Numbered from the stretch's first letter, positions 37,043 to 47,410 are shown. The stretch: DNA of 64,000 bases from Paenibacillus faecalis (GCF_900289175.1 NZ_LT985747.1:3019761-3083760), one strand, 5' to 3'. The notes: generated by a model from the letters alone, not told the origin. Program-made: numbers and translations.

Positions 37043-37124
37043 CCCTTAATCGTTACCACTGCAAGAGGATTGTCCCATGAATGTATATTTATAGCCCGGT
37101 ATGCCGAAGCAACAAATTTTGGGC

Positions 37125-38240
37125 TTACATAAACTGAAATGGTTCGGTATTGATTGTTGAAGCAACGACTTGCGTCTCATATTCTTTTTCTTGAAGCTTG
37201 TTTTTCATCCATTCTGTAACTTTTTCTTTCATAATCTTCTCCGCATTATGACCGGGATCAATAATGGCAAGTCCTGCAGCTAAAGCATCCTGCGCGGTAT
37301 GGTAATCCACATCTCCCGTTACCAATACATCCGCTCCCTTAAACAGTACACTATTTACAAAGCTGCCGCCCGAGCCGCCTATGACAGCCGCCTTTTTGAT
37401 CAGGCGTTCGAGATCTCCTACTACCCGGACATAAGGCACATCCAGTTTTTCTTTAACGACATCCACCATTTGACCAAGTGTAATAGGCTCCCTAAGCTTT
37501 CCAATCCGGCCCAAACCGAAGGAACGGCCTTTCAAGTCCATCGGATACAAATCATACGCCACTTCTTCATATGGATGGGCTTTGAGCATAGCCTGAACTA
37601 CTTTGTTACGAATGCTAAGCGGAACAACCGTTTCAATTCGAATCTCATTTGCTCGCTCCATCTGCCCCTGCTTGCCTATAAACGGGTCTGTTCCTTCTCT
37701 TGGAATATAAGTGCCGAAGCCTTCGATATTAAAACTGCAATGACTGTAATTCCCGATCCATCCGGCTCCTGCATTCAATACGGCATCCAGCACTTCCTGA
37801 TGATGGCTCTTTGGTACAAATACAACCAGCTTGGATAATTGATCCGTATGAACATCATGGATAGGCAATGTATCAACCAGCCCGAGCGCTTCAGCCATCC
37901 AATCGTTCATTCCACCTTCCGTCACATCTAGATTGGTATGACTTATGTATACGGAAATATCGTGTTTTATCAGCTTCTCATATACTTTGCCCATAGGTGT
38001 ATCGGTTTGAAGCTGCTTTAATGGCCGATATATGATAGCATGGTGGGCAATAATCAGGTCTGCCCCCAGTTCAATCGCTTCTTCAACGACTGCCTCATTC
38101 ACGTCCAGGGCAACCAGCACAGTCTTGATTTCCTTCTGTAAAGTTCCAAGTTGTAGTCCAATTCGATCATCCGGCATCGCTACATGCTTCGGAGCCAGCT
38201 GCTCCATAAATTGTATTACCGTTTGTCCTTTGGCAAACAT
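37125..38240 (-). CDS. yqfO: Nif3-like dinuclear metal protein YqfO
   Basis: A 371-residue member of the Nif3/DUF34 family with two half-domains that bind a pair of metals (LGADLIIAHHAIIYRPL and a C-terminal DVLVTGDVDYHTAQDAL...DPGHNAEK). A CutA/PII-like insert (about 120-230) is typical of Gram-positive members. Often annotated as GTP cyclohydrolase 1 type 2, but the physiological reaction is not settled. It overlaps the end of trmK by 25 bp, as in B. subtilis (yqfN-yqfO). Confidence 0.92.
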   Translation of the reverse strand: MFAKGQTVIQFMEQLAPKHVAMPDDRIGLQLGTLQKEIKTVLVALDVNEAVVEEAIELGADLIIAHHAIIYRPLKQLQTDTPMGKVYEKLIKHDISVYISHTNLDVTEGGMNDWMAEALGLVDTLPIHDVHTDQLSKLVVFVPKSHHQEVLDAVLNAGAGWIGNYSHCSFNIEGFGTYIPREGTDPFIGKQGQMERANEIRIETVVPLSIRNKVVQAMLKAHPYEEVAYDLYPMDLKGRSFGLGRIGKLREPITLGQMVDVVKEKLDVPYVRVVGDLERLIKKAAVIGGSGGSFVNSVLFKGADVLVTGDVDYHTAQDALAAGLAIIDPGHNAEKIMKEKVTEWMKNKLQEKEYETQVVASTINTEPFQFM

Positions 38241-38983
38241 GAAAGCACCTCCTGAATATACTTGATATCAGCTTTGATTTCTTCGGATTTCTGCTTGGCT
38301 GTAGCCAGATCCGATTTCGATAAAGAGCGAAGAATGCTGTTTAGCTTATCGATCTCAGATCTCCACTTGGCATGAAAGACAGGATTTGGCCGCTGTATCA
38401 GCCAAGGACCCAACCGCAGAAGCCATTCTGGTGAAAGTATAACTCCTCCATCAAGGCTGCGTTCCTGATAAAGGGTCTGATTCGTTATATCAGACTCTGA
38501 TAACTCTTCCGGTACAGAGATAAGCACTTCGTAAATCTTGCCGTCTTCCTCCAAAATATGTTCATCAATGAGCAGCCATCCATGCCCCAGCAACCACTGA
38601 CGAAGTGTATCTTCACCTACATTCGGCTGAAGCACAAGCTTTTTGACACCACTGAGCTTGTCTATCCCTCGGTCCAGTATGGAGGCAATCAGCCCTCCGC
38701 CCATGCCAGCAATCGTAATGACATCCACTTCACCAGGCTTAAGAACTTCAAGACCATCTCCACGGCGAACAGCAATTGTATCCGTTAATCCCGACTCTCT
38801 TACCTGTTTAACTGCCGCCTGATATGGTCCTGCATTCACTTCACCAGCGATGGCCGAAACACAAATCCCGGACCGGATTGCCGCTGTTGGCAAAAGTGCA
38901 TGGTCGGAGCCGATATCCGCGAGACGGCTTCCAACAGGAATATGATCTAATATTAGCTGCAATCGATTTGACAACTTCATCAT
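38216..38983 (-). CDS. trmK: tRNA m1A22 methyltransferase TrmK
   Basis: SAM-dependent enzyme that methylates N1 of A22 in tRNA. The 255-residue protein begins MMKLSNRLQLILDHIPVGSRLADIGSDHA (SAM motif I). It contains the NPPF-like motif replaced by TIAGMGGGLIASIL, as in the family, and a C-terminal coiled coil (about 205-250). I start at the ATG pair at 38983, preceded by AGGTG. The longer reading at 39013 has no support. Cotranscribed with yqfO. Confidence 0.93.
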   Translation of the reverse strand: MMKLSNRLQLILDHIPVGSRLADIGSDHALLPTAAIRSGICVSAIAGEVNAGPYQAAVKQVRESGLTDTIAVRRGDGLEVLKPGEVDVITIAGMGGGLIASILDRGIDKLSGVKKLVLQPNVGEDTLRQWLLGHGWLLIDEHILEEDGKIYEVLISVPEELSESDITNQTLYQERSLDGGVILSPEWLLRLGPWLIQRPNPVFHAKWRSEIDKLNSILRSLSKSDLATAKQKSEEIKADIKYIQEVLSCLPKDKR

Positions 38984-39297
38984 GACACCTACACAATCTA
39001 TTTTTCTCAACATACATTTCTCTAAATAAAACCACCAAAGAGGCGTTATCCATATCCAATCAGCTAATCAGCAATATCCCCCTCTTCAAAAGTATAGCTT
39101 CCGTTTGGGAGATAAATACCGCAGCAAATCATGTTTAATCAATACCCTACCAAACACCATGTCAAACTGCAAATCCACAGATAGAAATGGAAGCAATTTG
39201 CAATGGCGAAGGAAAAGAGCTAAAATAAAGACCAATAAAACAAATGCAGGAAGTAATTCCAGTACAAAGAAGATGTGTGCTGCTTTTGCTTACAGCC
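38984..39297. other. Gap of about 310 bp between trmK and the sigA terminator, no gene
   Basis: No credible gene was found; a 60-codon minus-strand frame has no family features and runs over the terminator. A perfect minus-strand -35 TTGACA occurs near 39160 but its -10 is poor. B. subtilis has the cytochrome gene cccA here; I see no remnant of it. Confidence 0.5.
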
Positions 39298-39336
39298 AAG
39301 AAAAAGGACCTTGCTGCGGCATTTGCAGAAGGTCCC
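39298..39336 (-). terminator. Terminator of the yqxD-dnaG-sigA operon
   Basis: GGACCTT/AAGGTCC stem with an inner CTGC/GCAG stem, then TTTTTCTTGG on the minus strand. Confidence 0.88.
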
Positions 39337-39345
39337 ATAGTCACC

Positions 39346-40473
39346 CTATTCCAGAAAATCCTTTAGACGTTTGCTTCGGCTCGGGTGGCGAAGTTTACGG
39401 AGCGCTTTCGCTTCAATCTGACGAATCCGCTCACGTGTAACACCAAATACTTTGCCGACTTCCTCAAGCGTTCGAGTTCGTCCATCATCGAGTCCGAAAC
39501 GAAGACGAAGCACGTTTTCCTCCCGTTCTGTGAGTGTATCCAGCACATCTTCCAGCTGCTCCTTGAGCAGTTCGTAAGCTGCTGCATCAGCAGGCGCCAA
39601 AGCCTCCTGATCTTCGATAAAATCTCCCAGATGTGAATCATCTTCTTCACCGATTGGAGTTTCCAAAGAGACCGGTTCCTGTGCAATTTTCATGATCTCG
39701 CGAACTTTCTCAACGCTTAGCTCCATCTCTGCTGCAATCTCTTCAGGAGACGGTTCACGGCCGAGCTCTTGCAGCAGCTGTCTGGATACCCTGATCAGCT
39801 TATTGATCGTCTCCACCATGTGAACGGGAATCCGAATGGTCCGAGCCTGGTCAGCGATTGCACGTGTGATCGCCTGACGAATCCACCAAGTCGCATACGT
39901 ACTGAACTTATAGCCTTTTTTGTGATCAAACTTCTCAACCGCTTTGATCAGTCCCATATTGCCCTCTTGAATCAGATCAAGGAACAACATACCGCGGCCT
40001 ACATAGCGTTTGGCGATACTTACAACGAGACGAAGGTTCGCCTCAGCGAGGCGTCGTTTGGCTTCTTCATCCCCATTCTCTATCCGCTTCGCCAACTCCA
40101 CTTCATCATCAGCAGACAGCAATGGTACGCGCCCGATCTCTTTTAAATACATACGCACCGGGTCATTAATTTTGATTCCCGGCGGCAGAGAGAGGTCATC
40201 ATCAATTCCAAAGTCATCGCTATTGTCCTCTTGATCTTCAGAAGGACCGTGACTTCTCTCCTCATCATTCTCATTCACTACCTCAATACCCAAGTCACCG
40301 AGCTGCTCATAGAACTCTTCCATTTGCTCAGGATCTTGGTCAAAAGGCGAAAGTTTCTCCATAATATCTTTATAGCTTAGTACGGATCTCTTTTTACCCT
40401 GTTCAATCAATTGATCTTTTACTTGATCCAGTGTAAATTCCGTTTCTAGTTCAGTATGCTGATCATTCGCCAT
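39346..40473 (-). CDS. sigA: Primary sigma factor SigA (RpoD)
   Basis: Housekeeping sigma-70 factor of 375 residues. An acidic N-terminal region 1.1 is followed by region 1.2 ([17 protein letters not shown]) and region 2 ([54 protein letters not shown] for the -10 element). Region 3 (HMVETINKL) and region 4 with its helix-turn-helix ([27 protein letters not shown]) for the -35 element complete the protein. It lies 41 bp after dnaG with no terminator between: the conserved dnaG-sigA operon. Confidence 0.98.
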   Translation of the reverse strand: MANDQHTELETEFTLDQVKDQLIEQGKKRSVLSYKDIMEKLSPFDQDPEQMEEFYEQLGDLGIEVVNENDEERSHGPSEDQEDNSDDFGIDDDLSLPPGIKINDPVRMYLKEIGRVPLLSADDEVELAKRIENGDEEAKRRLAEANLRLVVSIAKRYVGRGMLFLDLIQEGNMGLIKAVEKFDHKKGYKFSTYATWWIRQAITRAIADQARTIRIPVHMVETINKLIRVSRQLLQELGREPSPEEIAAEMELSVEKVREIMKIAQEPVSLETPIGEEDDSHLGDFIEDQEALAPADAAAYELLKEQLEDVLDTLTEREENVLRLRFGLDDGRTRTLEEVGKVFGVTRERIRQIEAKALRKLRHPSRSKRLKDFLE

Positions 40474-40514
40474 CTTTCGACTCCCTCCTCCCTAGAAACA
40501 TTCAAGCTGGGCCA

Positions 40515-42329
40515 TCACTGTCTCTCTAGGGCAATAATCTCACTTGCAATTTGCGCGGCACGCATATAATCACCTGAGCGTTCCGCCTTAATCATTTCTT
40601 CTTTCTTTTGATCAATCTGTTTCTGCTTCGGATATTTCAGTACTTCACGTATGCAATCATCAAGTACTTGAGTATTCCAGTCGGTAGGATTATCCATCAT
40701 GGAAATAGAACTAACCGTCATCTCAAGCCGATCATCATGAAGTGATGACATAAACCGGCTGATATCCGGTGGCTTGCCCTGTGCGTAATAAGCATAAAGA
40801 TAAGCAGCAATCGCTGCATGATCATGAATATTAAACGCTTCTCCAAGTTTTTCACCCACATACCGGGCTGCCTCAGCATCCTGAAGCATTAATGATAACA
40901 GACGCCGTTCAGCGGCGTGATAAGCCGGCAAGAGCTTCGGTATAGAAATCTGCCCTTTTTTATGCCTACCATTATTCCACCTTTTTTCCTTATTATCCCC
41001 ATTGCCCGTCTTTTTCTGTAATGATTGTCTCAGCAAATTGCAATCCTGCTTAAGACTTTCATAAGAAAGATTAAGCTCTGAAGATAATTCCCTCAAATAA
41101 ACTTCACGTTCCGTTGAAGAATTTAAGGCGGCAATGATCGGAAGTGCTTCCTTCGCATACGATATTTTTCCTTCTTCTTCTAGCAGTATATGGTTTTTTT
41201 TCAGATATATAAGTTTAAATTTCGTGGTCGAAACAGCTGACTCCACCACATGTCTGAACCGCTCCGCACCATACTTACGGAAGTAATCATCCGGATCAAG
41301 TTCGTCACTCATAACCGAAATTCTAACTCTCAGGCCGGCATTTTCGAGCAGCGGTATGACCTTCATTGCAGCGGCCAGCCCGGCTTTATCTCCGTCATAA
41401 GTTACGATGACTTCTTCTGCCATGGACTTCATGAGTGCTGCCTGATTTTCTGTTAAAGAAGTTCCCATCGTTGCCACGACATTGTGAAAACCAGCTTCCC
41501 ATGCAGATATAACGTCGAGGTATCCTTCGCATAATACGATTTGACGCAATTTACGTATGGACGTCTTTGCTTGGTGCAGGTTATACAACGTGCGGCTTTT
41601 GTTAAACAATAAACTTTCCGGGGAATTCAAGTACTTCGGCTGTCCTTCACCCAAGATCCGGCCGGCAAAAGCAATCACTCTGCCATTACGGTCATGGATC
41701 GGGAACATCACTCTTCCTCTGAATTTATCCAGGTAACCCTCATGGTCATGTCTTGCGGACAGCAGCCCGCCTTTCTCCATCTCTTTCAGATCAAAGGCTC
41801 GCTTGCTCAAAAATTGAACCAGTGTGTCCCATCTCTCAGGGGCAAAGCCAATCTGAAATTGATCGATAATTTTGTCGTTCATCCCGCGTGAGCGTAAATA
41901 AGCTATTGCTTCTTTGCCATGCTCTGTATTTTTCAATAAAAAATGATACAGCTTGGCAGTCAGCTCATAAGCTTCATATAAACGCTCCTTCTCCGGATTC
42001 CGTGGAATGATTGGACCGCCCTGACCTTCCGGTAAGGCGATATCATGTTCCTCTGCCATAACCTTAACAGCTTCGGGAAAAGAGAATCCTTCGATTTCCA
42101 TTCTGAACTTAATGGCATTGCCGCCCTTACCGCAGCCATAGCAGTAGAAGATTTGCCGTTCCGGTGTAACCGTAAAAGAAGGGGTCTTCTCTGAATGAAA
42201 AGGGCATAACCCCTTCATGTACTTCCCTTGTTTCGTAAGGTGCACGTATTTGCTGACAGTGTCAACAATGTCGCTTCGGGCCAGTACTGCCTCGATGACT
42301 ATATCCGGTATTCCTTGACCGGCACTCAT
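40515..42329 (-). CDS. dnaG: DNA primase DnaG
   Basis: RNA primer synthase of the replisome, 604 residues. It has an N-terminal CHC2 zinc-binding domain (CPFHSEKTPSF, CYGCGKGG), then a catalytic TOPRIM core with CEGYLDVI and TYDGDKAG, and a C-terminal helicase-binding domain. The stretch after about residue 430 (KKTGNGDNKEKRWNNGRHKKGQ) is a polar linker. The ATG at 42329 follows AAGGTGG; a second ATG lies 15 nt upstream and cannot be excluded. Confidence 0.97.
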   Translation of the reverse strand: MSAGQGIPDIVIEAVLARSDIVDTVSKYVHLTKQGKYMKGLCPFHSEKTPSFTVTPERQIFYCYGCGKGGNAIKFRMEIEGFSFPEAVKVMAEEHDIALPEGQGGPIIPRNPEKERLYEAYELTAKLYHFLLKNTEHGKEAIAYLRSRGMNDKIIDQFQIGFAPERWDTLVQFLSKRAFDLKEMEKGGLLSARHDHEGYLDKFRGRVMFPIHDRNGRVIAFAGRILGEGQPKYLNSPESLLFNKSRTLYNLHQAKTSIRKLRQIVLCEGYLDVISAWEAGFHNVVATMGTSLTENQAALMKSMAEEVIVTYDGDKAGLAAAMKVIPLLENAGLRVRISVMSDELDPDDYFRKYGAERFRHVVESAVSTTKFKLIYLKKNHILLEEEGKISYAKEALPIIAALNSSTEREVYLRELSSELNLSYESLKQDCNLLRQSLQKKTGNGDNKEKRWNNGRHKKGQISIPKLLPAYHAAERRLLSLMLQDAEAARYVGEKLGEAFNIHDHAAIAAYLYAYYAQGKPPDISRFMSSLHDDRLEMTVSSISMMDNPTDWNTQVLDDCIREVLKYPKQKQIDQKKEEMIKAERSGDYMRAAQIASEIIALERQ

Positions 42330-42369
42330 CTCAACCACCTTCATCTCTTTAGCACGTAAATAGTATTCG

Positions 42370-42867
42370 CTATAAGGAATCGTTCTCCTGCAAATTTCGC
42401 AAAAGTTTTGTCAGTTTATGTTGAAAAATTCTTCGGTCCTCATCGATCATTTTCCTGGGGCCTTTACCATAATGCCCAGCTTTTCTAGCTTTGGCCTTAT
42501 GGTGCCTGCTATCAAGTAAAAAATCGATATCCTGATCGTTGAATATTCGCCCACGAAACGACAAAACATGGCATGATTTTGCCAATGCCAATGCCGCCAA
42601 TCCATAATCCTGTGTAACTACGATATCACCGCGCGCTATATGGTTCGCGATATACAAATCCGCACTTTGATCACTGCGGTCTACCTGAATAACCTTAACA
42701 CCCTCCTCTTCACGGAGAAAATGATCGTAAGAGGAAACAAGCAGGACAGGAACAGAAAAAGCTCTGGCCGTCTCAGTAATTTCCTTCTTGACCGGACAGG
42801 CATCACCATCTACAACAATGTGTATTGGACGTATTGACGTCAAAGGTATCACCGGTTTCTCATTCAT
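42370..42867 (-). CDS. yqxD: DUF188/YaiI family protein YqxD
   Basis: A 165-residue protein of the YaiI/YqxD/UPF0178 family. It has a PIN-like fold signature, IHIVVDGDACPVKKEI, then DIVVTQDYGLAALAL and RHHKAKARKAGHYGKGPR. The basic C-terminal part suggests nucleic acid contact, but no activity is established. It lies upstream of dnaG, as in B. subtilis. The usual neighbours yqfL and ccpN (yqzB) are missing between it and glyS. Confidence 0.88.
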   Translation of the reverse strand: MNEKPVIPLTSIRPIHIVVDGDACPVKKEITETARAFSVPVLLVSSYDHFLREEEGVKVIQVDRSDQSADLYIANHIARGDIVVTQDYGLAALALAKSCHVLSFRGRIFNDQDIDFLLDSRHHKAKARKAGHYGKGPRKMIDEDRRIFQHKLTKLLRNLQENDSL

Positions 42868-42965
42868 AAATGTTTGCTATATATTATATACGTCTTATGA
42901 GGGATAAAATCCTCCTTCTTCACCCGCGAATGGACAATCCTCTTTTTTCCAACAGGACAAGGAAT

Positions 42966-43006
42966 GACGAAAGCGGCCCCTTTTTCGTTCAGGCTCCGCT
43001 TTCGTC
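42966..43006 (-). other. Perfect hairpin downstream of glyS
   Basis: GACGAAAGCGG and CCGCTTTCGTC form a perfect 11-bp stem 41 bp after the glyS stop, but neither strand has a T-tract. It may be a weak terminator or an mRNA 3'-end stabiliser. Confidence 0.7.
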
Positions 43007-43047
43007 AATTCAACACGTTCTATCTTTAATTGTTTTTCAAGCTGATA

Positions 43048-45123
43048 TTACCATACCAGTTTTGTAAAATCAGCATACCTCTTCAAGTCACTGTCAATAC
43101 CGGACAGCAGCGCTAAACGGTTGGCCTTCACTGCTTCATCCTCAGCCATCACCATCACGGAGTCAAAAAATTCGGTAATTGGTTCCTTCAATTCGCTAAG
43201 AAGAGCCAAGGCGGTTTTACCGTCTGACTGTGCCATAGCCGCCTCGTACGGTTGACGAATCGCCAGCCATGCCTCGTGCAATTTGCCCTCTTCCGCTTCT
43301 GTAAATAAACCTGGATTAACGGCAATTTTCCCGGCTTTTGCAGCCAGATTGCTAACCCGATTAAAGGATTCCACAACCGTTTTGAAATCATCCATTTCAT
43401 GGACTGCATTCATAAGCGCACTGCCGCGAGAAACAACGGAAACGATATGATCAAATCCTGCTGAAATGACCGCATCGACAACATCATATCTTTGTTCCTC
43501 AGACAAGAGCTTTTTCACCCGCAGATTAAAAAACTCATACAGATCTTTACTTATTTCATTGCTAGAACGTTTCAGCACCCGAATATCTTCATGGACAGAA
43601 AGTGCGATTCCAAAAATATCAGCCAATGTAATCGGCAGCTGATGCTCGAGAATAATCTGTACAATGCCTTGTGCTTGACGGCGCAAAGCATACGGATCTT
43701 GAGAGCCAGTAGGGATGATACCAATGGAGAAGCAGCCTGCAATCGTATCGATTTTATCAGCGATGCTAATGATCGAACCTACTGAAGAAGAAGGCACTGC
43801 ATCCCCTGCAAATCGCGGCTGATAATGTTCAAACACCGCTTTTGCAACGTTCTCCTTCTCACCGGCCTTGCGCGCATAGTCTTCTCCCATAACCCCTTGA
43901 AGTTCAGGGAACTCATAAACCATCTGGGTAACGAGGTCGAATTTACAAATATCTGCAGCACGGCTTACGGAATCAGCTGTCTCTGCAGACACACCCAGTT
44001 TTACAGCCAGGCTGTCAGCAATACGGCGAATACGGCGGACCTTGTCACCGATCGTTCCAAGCTCATCGTGAAACACGATGCTTTCAAGCTTCGACAAAGC
44101 TTCCTTGATGTGCAGCTTCTGATCCTCTTCATAGAAAAACTTCGCATCCGACAAGCGAGCACGCAGCACTTTCTCATTCCCTCTGGCAATAATATCAAGG
44201 GATCGGCTGTCACCGCTGCGTACAGTAACAAAGTACGGAAGCAATTGCCCTTGCTTATCTAGCACAGGGAAATAACGTTGATGCTCACGCATCGATGTAA
44301 TGAGAACATCCTGCGGAATTTCAAGGAACGATGGATCAAACGTGCCAAACAATGCCGTCGGCGTTTCCACCAAGAACAAAACTTCCTCCAGCAGATCATC
44401 CTTTATTGCGATATTCCAGTCTTTTTCCCGAGCTAGTGCATTAATCTGAGAGACGATCATGTCCTGTCGCTGCTTCACATCCACAATAACGTGCTGATCT
44501 CTAAGTATTTCTTCATATGCCGAGGCTTCCGGAATGACAGCTTCACCACCAAGAAAACGGTGGCCTCTTGTCACATTGCCTGACTTTACACCAGTAATCT
44601 CCATATCGATCACATCGGAACCAAGAAGTGCAACGATCCATCGGATCGGTCGGACAAATTTAAATTCATATCCGCCCCATCTCATGTTCTTTGGAAAAGT
44701 CATCGAAGTAAGGATGCCGTTCAATCCTTCAGGCAAAATCTCGGAAGTTTTCACCCCAGCGCTTTTCTTCGTTACGTAGATGTACTCGGTACCTCCAAGC
44801 TCTTTAAATGTAAAGCTGTCCGGATCAACTCCTTGACTGCGTGCAAAACCGAGGGCGGCCTTGCTCCAATTTCCATTCTCGTCCAGAGCGATCTTGCGCG
44901 AAGGACCTTTGACTTCCTCGCTTACGTCGGTCTGCTTCTCTGCTACATCTTTTACAAGCACAGCCAATCTGCGCGGTGTCGCATACGATTTGACTTCACC
45001 ATGTGCAATCCGGGACGCTTCAAACCACTTAACTGTTCTATCCTTGAGCTGTTCCATCGCCGCACGTAAAAAACGGGCAGGCACTTCTTCTAATCCGATT
45101 TCAAATAGCAAATCTTTAGTCAC
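43048..45123 (-). CDS. glyS: Glycyl-tRNA synthetase beta subunit
   Basis: Beta subunit (691 residues) of the alpha2-beta2 bacterial glycyl-tRNA synthetase; it binds tRNA. It starts [16 protein letters not shown] and contains [26 protein letters not shown], the HD-like region ([24 protein letters not shown]) and the C-terminal anticodon-binding domain. Its start overlaps the end of glyQ by 8 bp, which couples translation. Controlled by the T-box upstream of glyQ. Confidence 0.97.
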   Translation of the reverse strand: MTKDLLFEIGLEEVPARFLRAAMEQLKDRTVKWFEASRIAHGEVKSYATPRRLAVLVKDVAEKQTDVSEEVKGPSRKIALDENGNWSKAALGFARSQGVDPDSFTFKELGGTEYIYVTKKSAGVKTSEILPEGLNGILTSMTFPKNMRWGGYEFKFVRPIRWIVALLGSDVIDMEITGVKSGNVTRGHRFLGGEAVIPEASAYEEILRDQHVIVDVKQRQDMIVSQINALAREKDWNIAIKDDLLEEVLFLVETPTALFGTFDPSFLEIPQDVLITSMREHQRYFPVLDKQGQLLPYFVTVRSGDSRSLDIIARGNEKVLRARLSDAKFFYEEDQKLHIKEALSKLESIVFHDELGTIGDKVRRIRRIADSLAVKLGVSAETADSVSRAADICKFDLVTQMVYEFPELQGVMGEDYARKAGEKENVAKAVFEHYQPRFAGDAVPSSSVGSIISIADKIDTIAGCFSIGIIPTGSQDPYALRRQAQGIVQIILEHQLPITLADIFGIALSVHEDIRVLKRSSNEISKDLYEFFNLRVKKLLSEEQRYDVVDAVISAGFDHIVSVVSRGSALMNAVHEMDDFKTVVESFNRVSNLAAKAGKIAVNPGLFTEAEEGKLHEAWLAIRQPYEAAMAQSDGKTALALLSELKEPITEFFDSVMVMAEDEAVKANRLALLSGIDSDLKRYADFTKLVW

Positions 45124-46003
45124 GCTGAGCGCCTCCTTTCTTAATCAGCGGGAATCCGAGCTTCTCACGTTCCTCCAAATAAGTCGCTGCAACTTGACGA
45201 GCCAGATTGCGAACACGCATGATATAGCCCGTTCTTTCGGTCACACTGATTGCGCCACGCGCGTCAAGCAGATTGAACGTATGCGAGCATTTCAAAACAT
45301 AATCGTATGCCGGGAATACCAGGTGCTGACCCATCGCCTTGTTTGCCTCTTCTTCATACATGTTGAAGAGCGTGAACAACATTTTCACATCAGATACCTC
45401 AAAGGTATATTTCGAATGCTCAAACTCCGGCTGCTGAAATACATCCCCATACGTAATTCCATCGACCCATTCCAAATCAAACACATTTTCTTTGTCCTGA
45501 ATATAAGAGGCCAGACGTTCCATACCATAGGTAATTTCAACTGCTACAGGGTTTGCATCGATGCCTCCAACCTGCTGGAAGTACGTAAACTGCGTTATTT
45601 CCATACCATCAAGCCACACTTCCCAGCCAAGTCCCCAGGCCCCAAGCGTCGGTGCTTCCCAGTTATCTTCAACAAAACGGATATCATGGTCAAGCGGGTT
45701 AATACCAAGACACTTCAAGCTTTCCAGATACAGCTCCTGAATATTGTCTGGAGATGGCTTAAGAATGACCTGGAACTGATGGTGCTGATACAAGCGGTTA
45801 GGGTTTTCTCCATATCGTCCATCCGCCGGGCGCCGGGAAGGCTCCACATAAGCTACATTCCACGGTTCTGGACCAATCGACCGCAAATATGTCATCGGAT
45901 TCATTGTTCCTGCACCTTTTTCCGTATCATACGGCTGTACGATAATACAATTTTGTTCCGCCCAATATTGCTGCAGCGTCAAAATCATTTTCTGAAAATT
46001 CAT
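45116..46003 (-). CDS. glyQ: Glycyl-tRNA synthetase alpha subunit
   Basis: Catalytic alpha subunit of 295 residues. It is a class II synthetase with [14 protein letters not shown] at the start, [28 protein letters not shown], motif 2 around [19 protein letters not shown] and motif 3 around [14 protein letters not shown]. It forms the heterotetramer with GlyS. First gene of the glyQS operon, directly downstream of a glycine-type T-box leader. Confidence 0.97.
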   Translation of the reverse strand: MNFQKMILTLQQYWAEQNCIIVQPYDTEKGAGTMNPMTYLRSIGPEPWNVAYVEPSRRPADGRYGENPNRLYQHHQFQVILKPSPDNIQELYLESLKCLGINPLDHDIRFVEDNWEAPTLGAWGLGWEVWLDGMEITQFTYFQQVGGIDANPVAVEITYGMERLASYIQDKENVFDLEWVDGITYGDVFQQPEFEHSKYTFEVSDVKMLFTLFNMYEEEANKAMGQHLVFPAYDYVLKCSHTFNLLDARGAISVTERTGYIMRVRNLARQVAATYLEEREKLGFPLIKKGGAQRD

Positions 46004-46071
46004 GATTTTAGCTCCTTTACACCTTATTCAAAATCCCTTTTTCCACTTCTGTCACTTTTGCTCTGCACAAC

Positions 46072-46311
46072 AAAAAACTCTCGCCTCTACGTCTGTTGTA
46101 CAGACATAGGGACGAGAGCTGTAGCTTCCCGCGGTTCCACCCTACTTGATCCTTCATATAAGGACCCACTTTATGACGAGCAGCATGCTCCCGGACGCCA
46201 TGTTCATGGATTTCTTCCGCCGGACTCCCACCATCACCGACTCGCTGAAGCAAGGACCTAAACCCACTACTTTTCCGTTCAACGCATGACAATATTCAAT
46301 ACTAGAAACTT
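46072..46311 (-). ncRNA. T-box leader of glyQS
   Basis: tRNA-sensing leader that raises glyQS expression when uncharged tRNA-Gly accumulates. On the minus strand the T-box itself reads AGGGTGGAACCGCGGG (46143-46128). Stem I carries AGCGAGTCGG...GTGGGAGTCCGGC elements. The terminator is a GACGAGAG-type stem (CTCTCG with CGAGAG) ending in TTTTTTG (46119-46072). A candidate specifier GGC lies at 46199-46197, before the GTCCGGGAGC segment; glycine specificity is supported mainly by the downstream genes. A 91-codon reading through the leader is a shadow. Confidence 0.93.
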
Positions 46312-46317
46312 TAACAT

Positions 46318-46346
46318 ATGATACCTAATTTTTTACCTGACGTCAA
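46318..46346 (-). promoter_or_regulatory. Sigma-A promoter of the glyQS T-box transcript
   Basis: TTGACG (46346-46341), 17 bp, TATCAT (46323-46318) on the minus strand. The -35 box overlaps the TGA stop codon of recO. Confidence 0.82.
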
Positions 46347-47098
46347 ATATCATATTTGTCCATCTGGTCCAGAAAATTTTGCGATTTCAAACGTAAGCCG
46401 AGTTGAAAATCCATCAGCGCTCTCATAATCGCTTTAAGCTCAGCCCTAGTCGAATCACTCACATTAATGCTGCCCAGTCTTCTAAGATCAATTTGAGCAA
46501 ATATGCGAAGCAATTTTAGCGTCTTCGGAGACATTGGCATAGCCGGCGGGTCCAAATGCTTGCAGCGTCGGCACATTACTCCTCCAAGTCTTGGACTGAT
46601 CAGTAACTCTGTATCTGCTCTCTCCTGATTACAAGAGATACAAACGTTCAGTTCCGGACCGTAACCTGCAGCTTGCAATATTTTCATTTCATACAGATTG
46701 GTTATAATCTGCGGATCTTTATCTTCCTGAAGTGCCGTAAGACAAGCTTTTAACTGATGAAACCAAAAAGCGCCTGTCTCTTCATCCTGAAGCACCCGAT
46801 CCAGAAGCTCGCAGGCATATGAAGAGTAGGCGGCTTTCATAAGGTCCTCCCGAAGAAGGTGATGAGATTCTATAATCTCTCCGGCATTTAATGTGCCGAG
46901 TCCGGTACGATTTCTAAAAAAAACATACTCTCCATAAGTGAAGGGCTGTGTCAATGCAGCATGACGACTCTTCATCTTTTTCGCACCGCGGACGAGAACC
47001 CCTACCTTGCCTGATTTTTCGGTGCAAAGCGTAATAATCTTGTTCCCCTCGCCGTAGTCCATACTGCGGATGACGATCCCTTCCGTCCTGTGTAGCAT
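46343..47098 (-). CDS. recO: DNA repair protein RecO
   Basis: Recombination mediator that loads RecA on SSB-coated DNA and anneals strands. The 251-residue form begins LHRTEGIVIRSMDYGEGNKIITL (N-terminal OB fold), followed by a helical domain and the zinc site CISC...CRRC (about 150-180). I use the ATG at 47098, 7 nt after GGGGGAA. The reading from 47131 overlaps the end of yqzL and lacks a ribosome site. Last gene of the era-yqzL-recO run. Confidence 0.95.
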   Translation of the reverse strand: MLHRTEGIVIRSMDYGEGNKIITLCTEKSGKVGVLVRGAKKMKSRHAALTQPFTYGEYVFFRNRTGLGTLNAGEIIESHHLLREDLMKAAYSSYACELLDRVLQDEETGAFWFHQLKACLTALQEDKDPQIITNLYEMKILQAAGYGPELNVCISCNQERADTELLISPRLGGVMCRRCKHLDPPAMPMSPKTLKLLRIFAQIDLRRLGSINVSDSTRAELKAIMRALMDFQLGLRLKSQNFLDQMDKYDI

Positions 47099-47134
47099 GA
47101 CTTTTCCCCCAACCATTCCTGAAGCAGCCAAAAA

Positions 47135-47275
47135 TCATTCGTTCTCTTCATATTCAACCGGCTCTTCTTCTTCACTTGTAATGGACAGCTCTGGGGTGCC
47201 GTCGGACTCCTTGTACAGCAGATAAGCATCGACATCTCCAGTCATTGCAAAATACTTCCACGAAAAATCTCGCAT
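47135..47275 (-). CDS. yqzL: Small YqzL-family protein
   Basis: A 46-residue gene between era and recO, the position of B. subtilis yqzL. The protein begins RDFSWKYFAMTGDVDAYLLYKE, matching the family pattern F-S/T-WK-x-F-x2-TG-x2-D-x-YLL-x-KE, and ends in an acidic tail (EEEEPVEYEENE). Its stop at 47135 is 36 bp upstream of the recO start. Function unknown. It is easily missed because of its length. Confidence 0.88.
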   Translation of the reverse strand: MRDFSWKYFAMTGDVDAYLLYKESDGTPELSITSEEEEPVEYEENE

Positions 47276-47410
47276 TCGTATTCATCCTTTCTTTCGAAAG
47301 ACATGGACGTCTATCATCTACAAGAATTAGGATGTGCGTTAACACTGGATTTATGATTTGCAATTGTTGGCAGAAGTCCGAATCACCCGATCCCCTTTAC
47401 ACTGTAAGAA

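Noticed and set aside
39162-39344. 60-codon minus-strand frame between sigA and trmK, possible cccA remnant
   Set aside because: No haem-binding CxxCH motif, no ribosome site, and it runs over the sigA terminator.
44861-46261. 466-codon open frame on the plus strand across glyQS
   Set aside because: It is antisense to two highly conserved synthetase genes and the T-box, has no family features, and follows from codon bias of the real genes.
46017-46292. 91-codon minus-strand frame upstream of glyQ
   Set aside because: It is the reading of the T-box leader RNA, not a protein gene.
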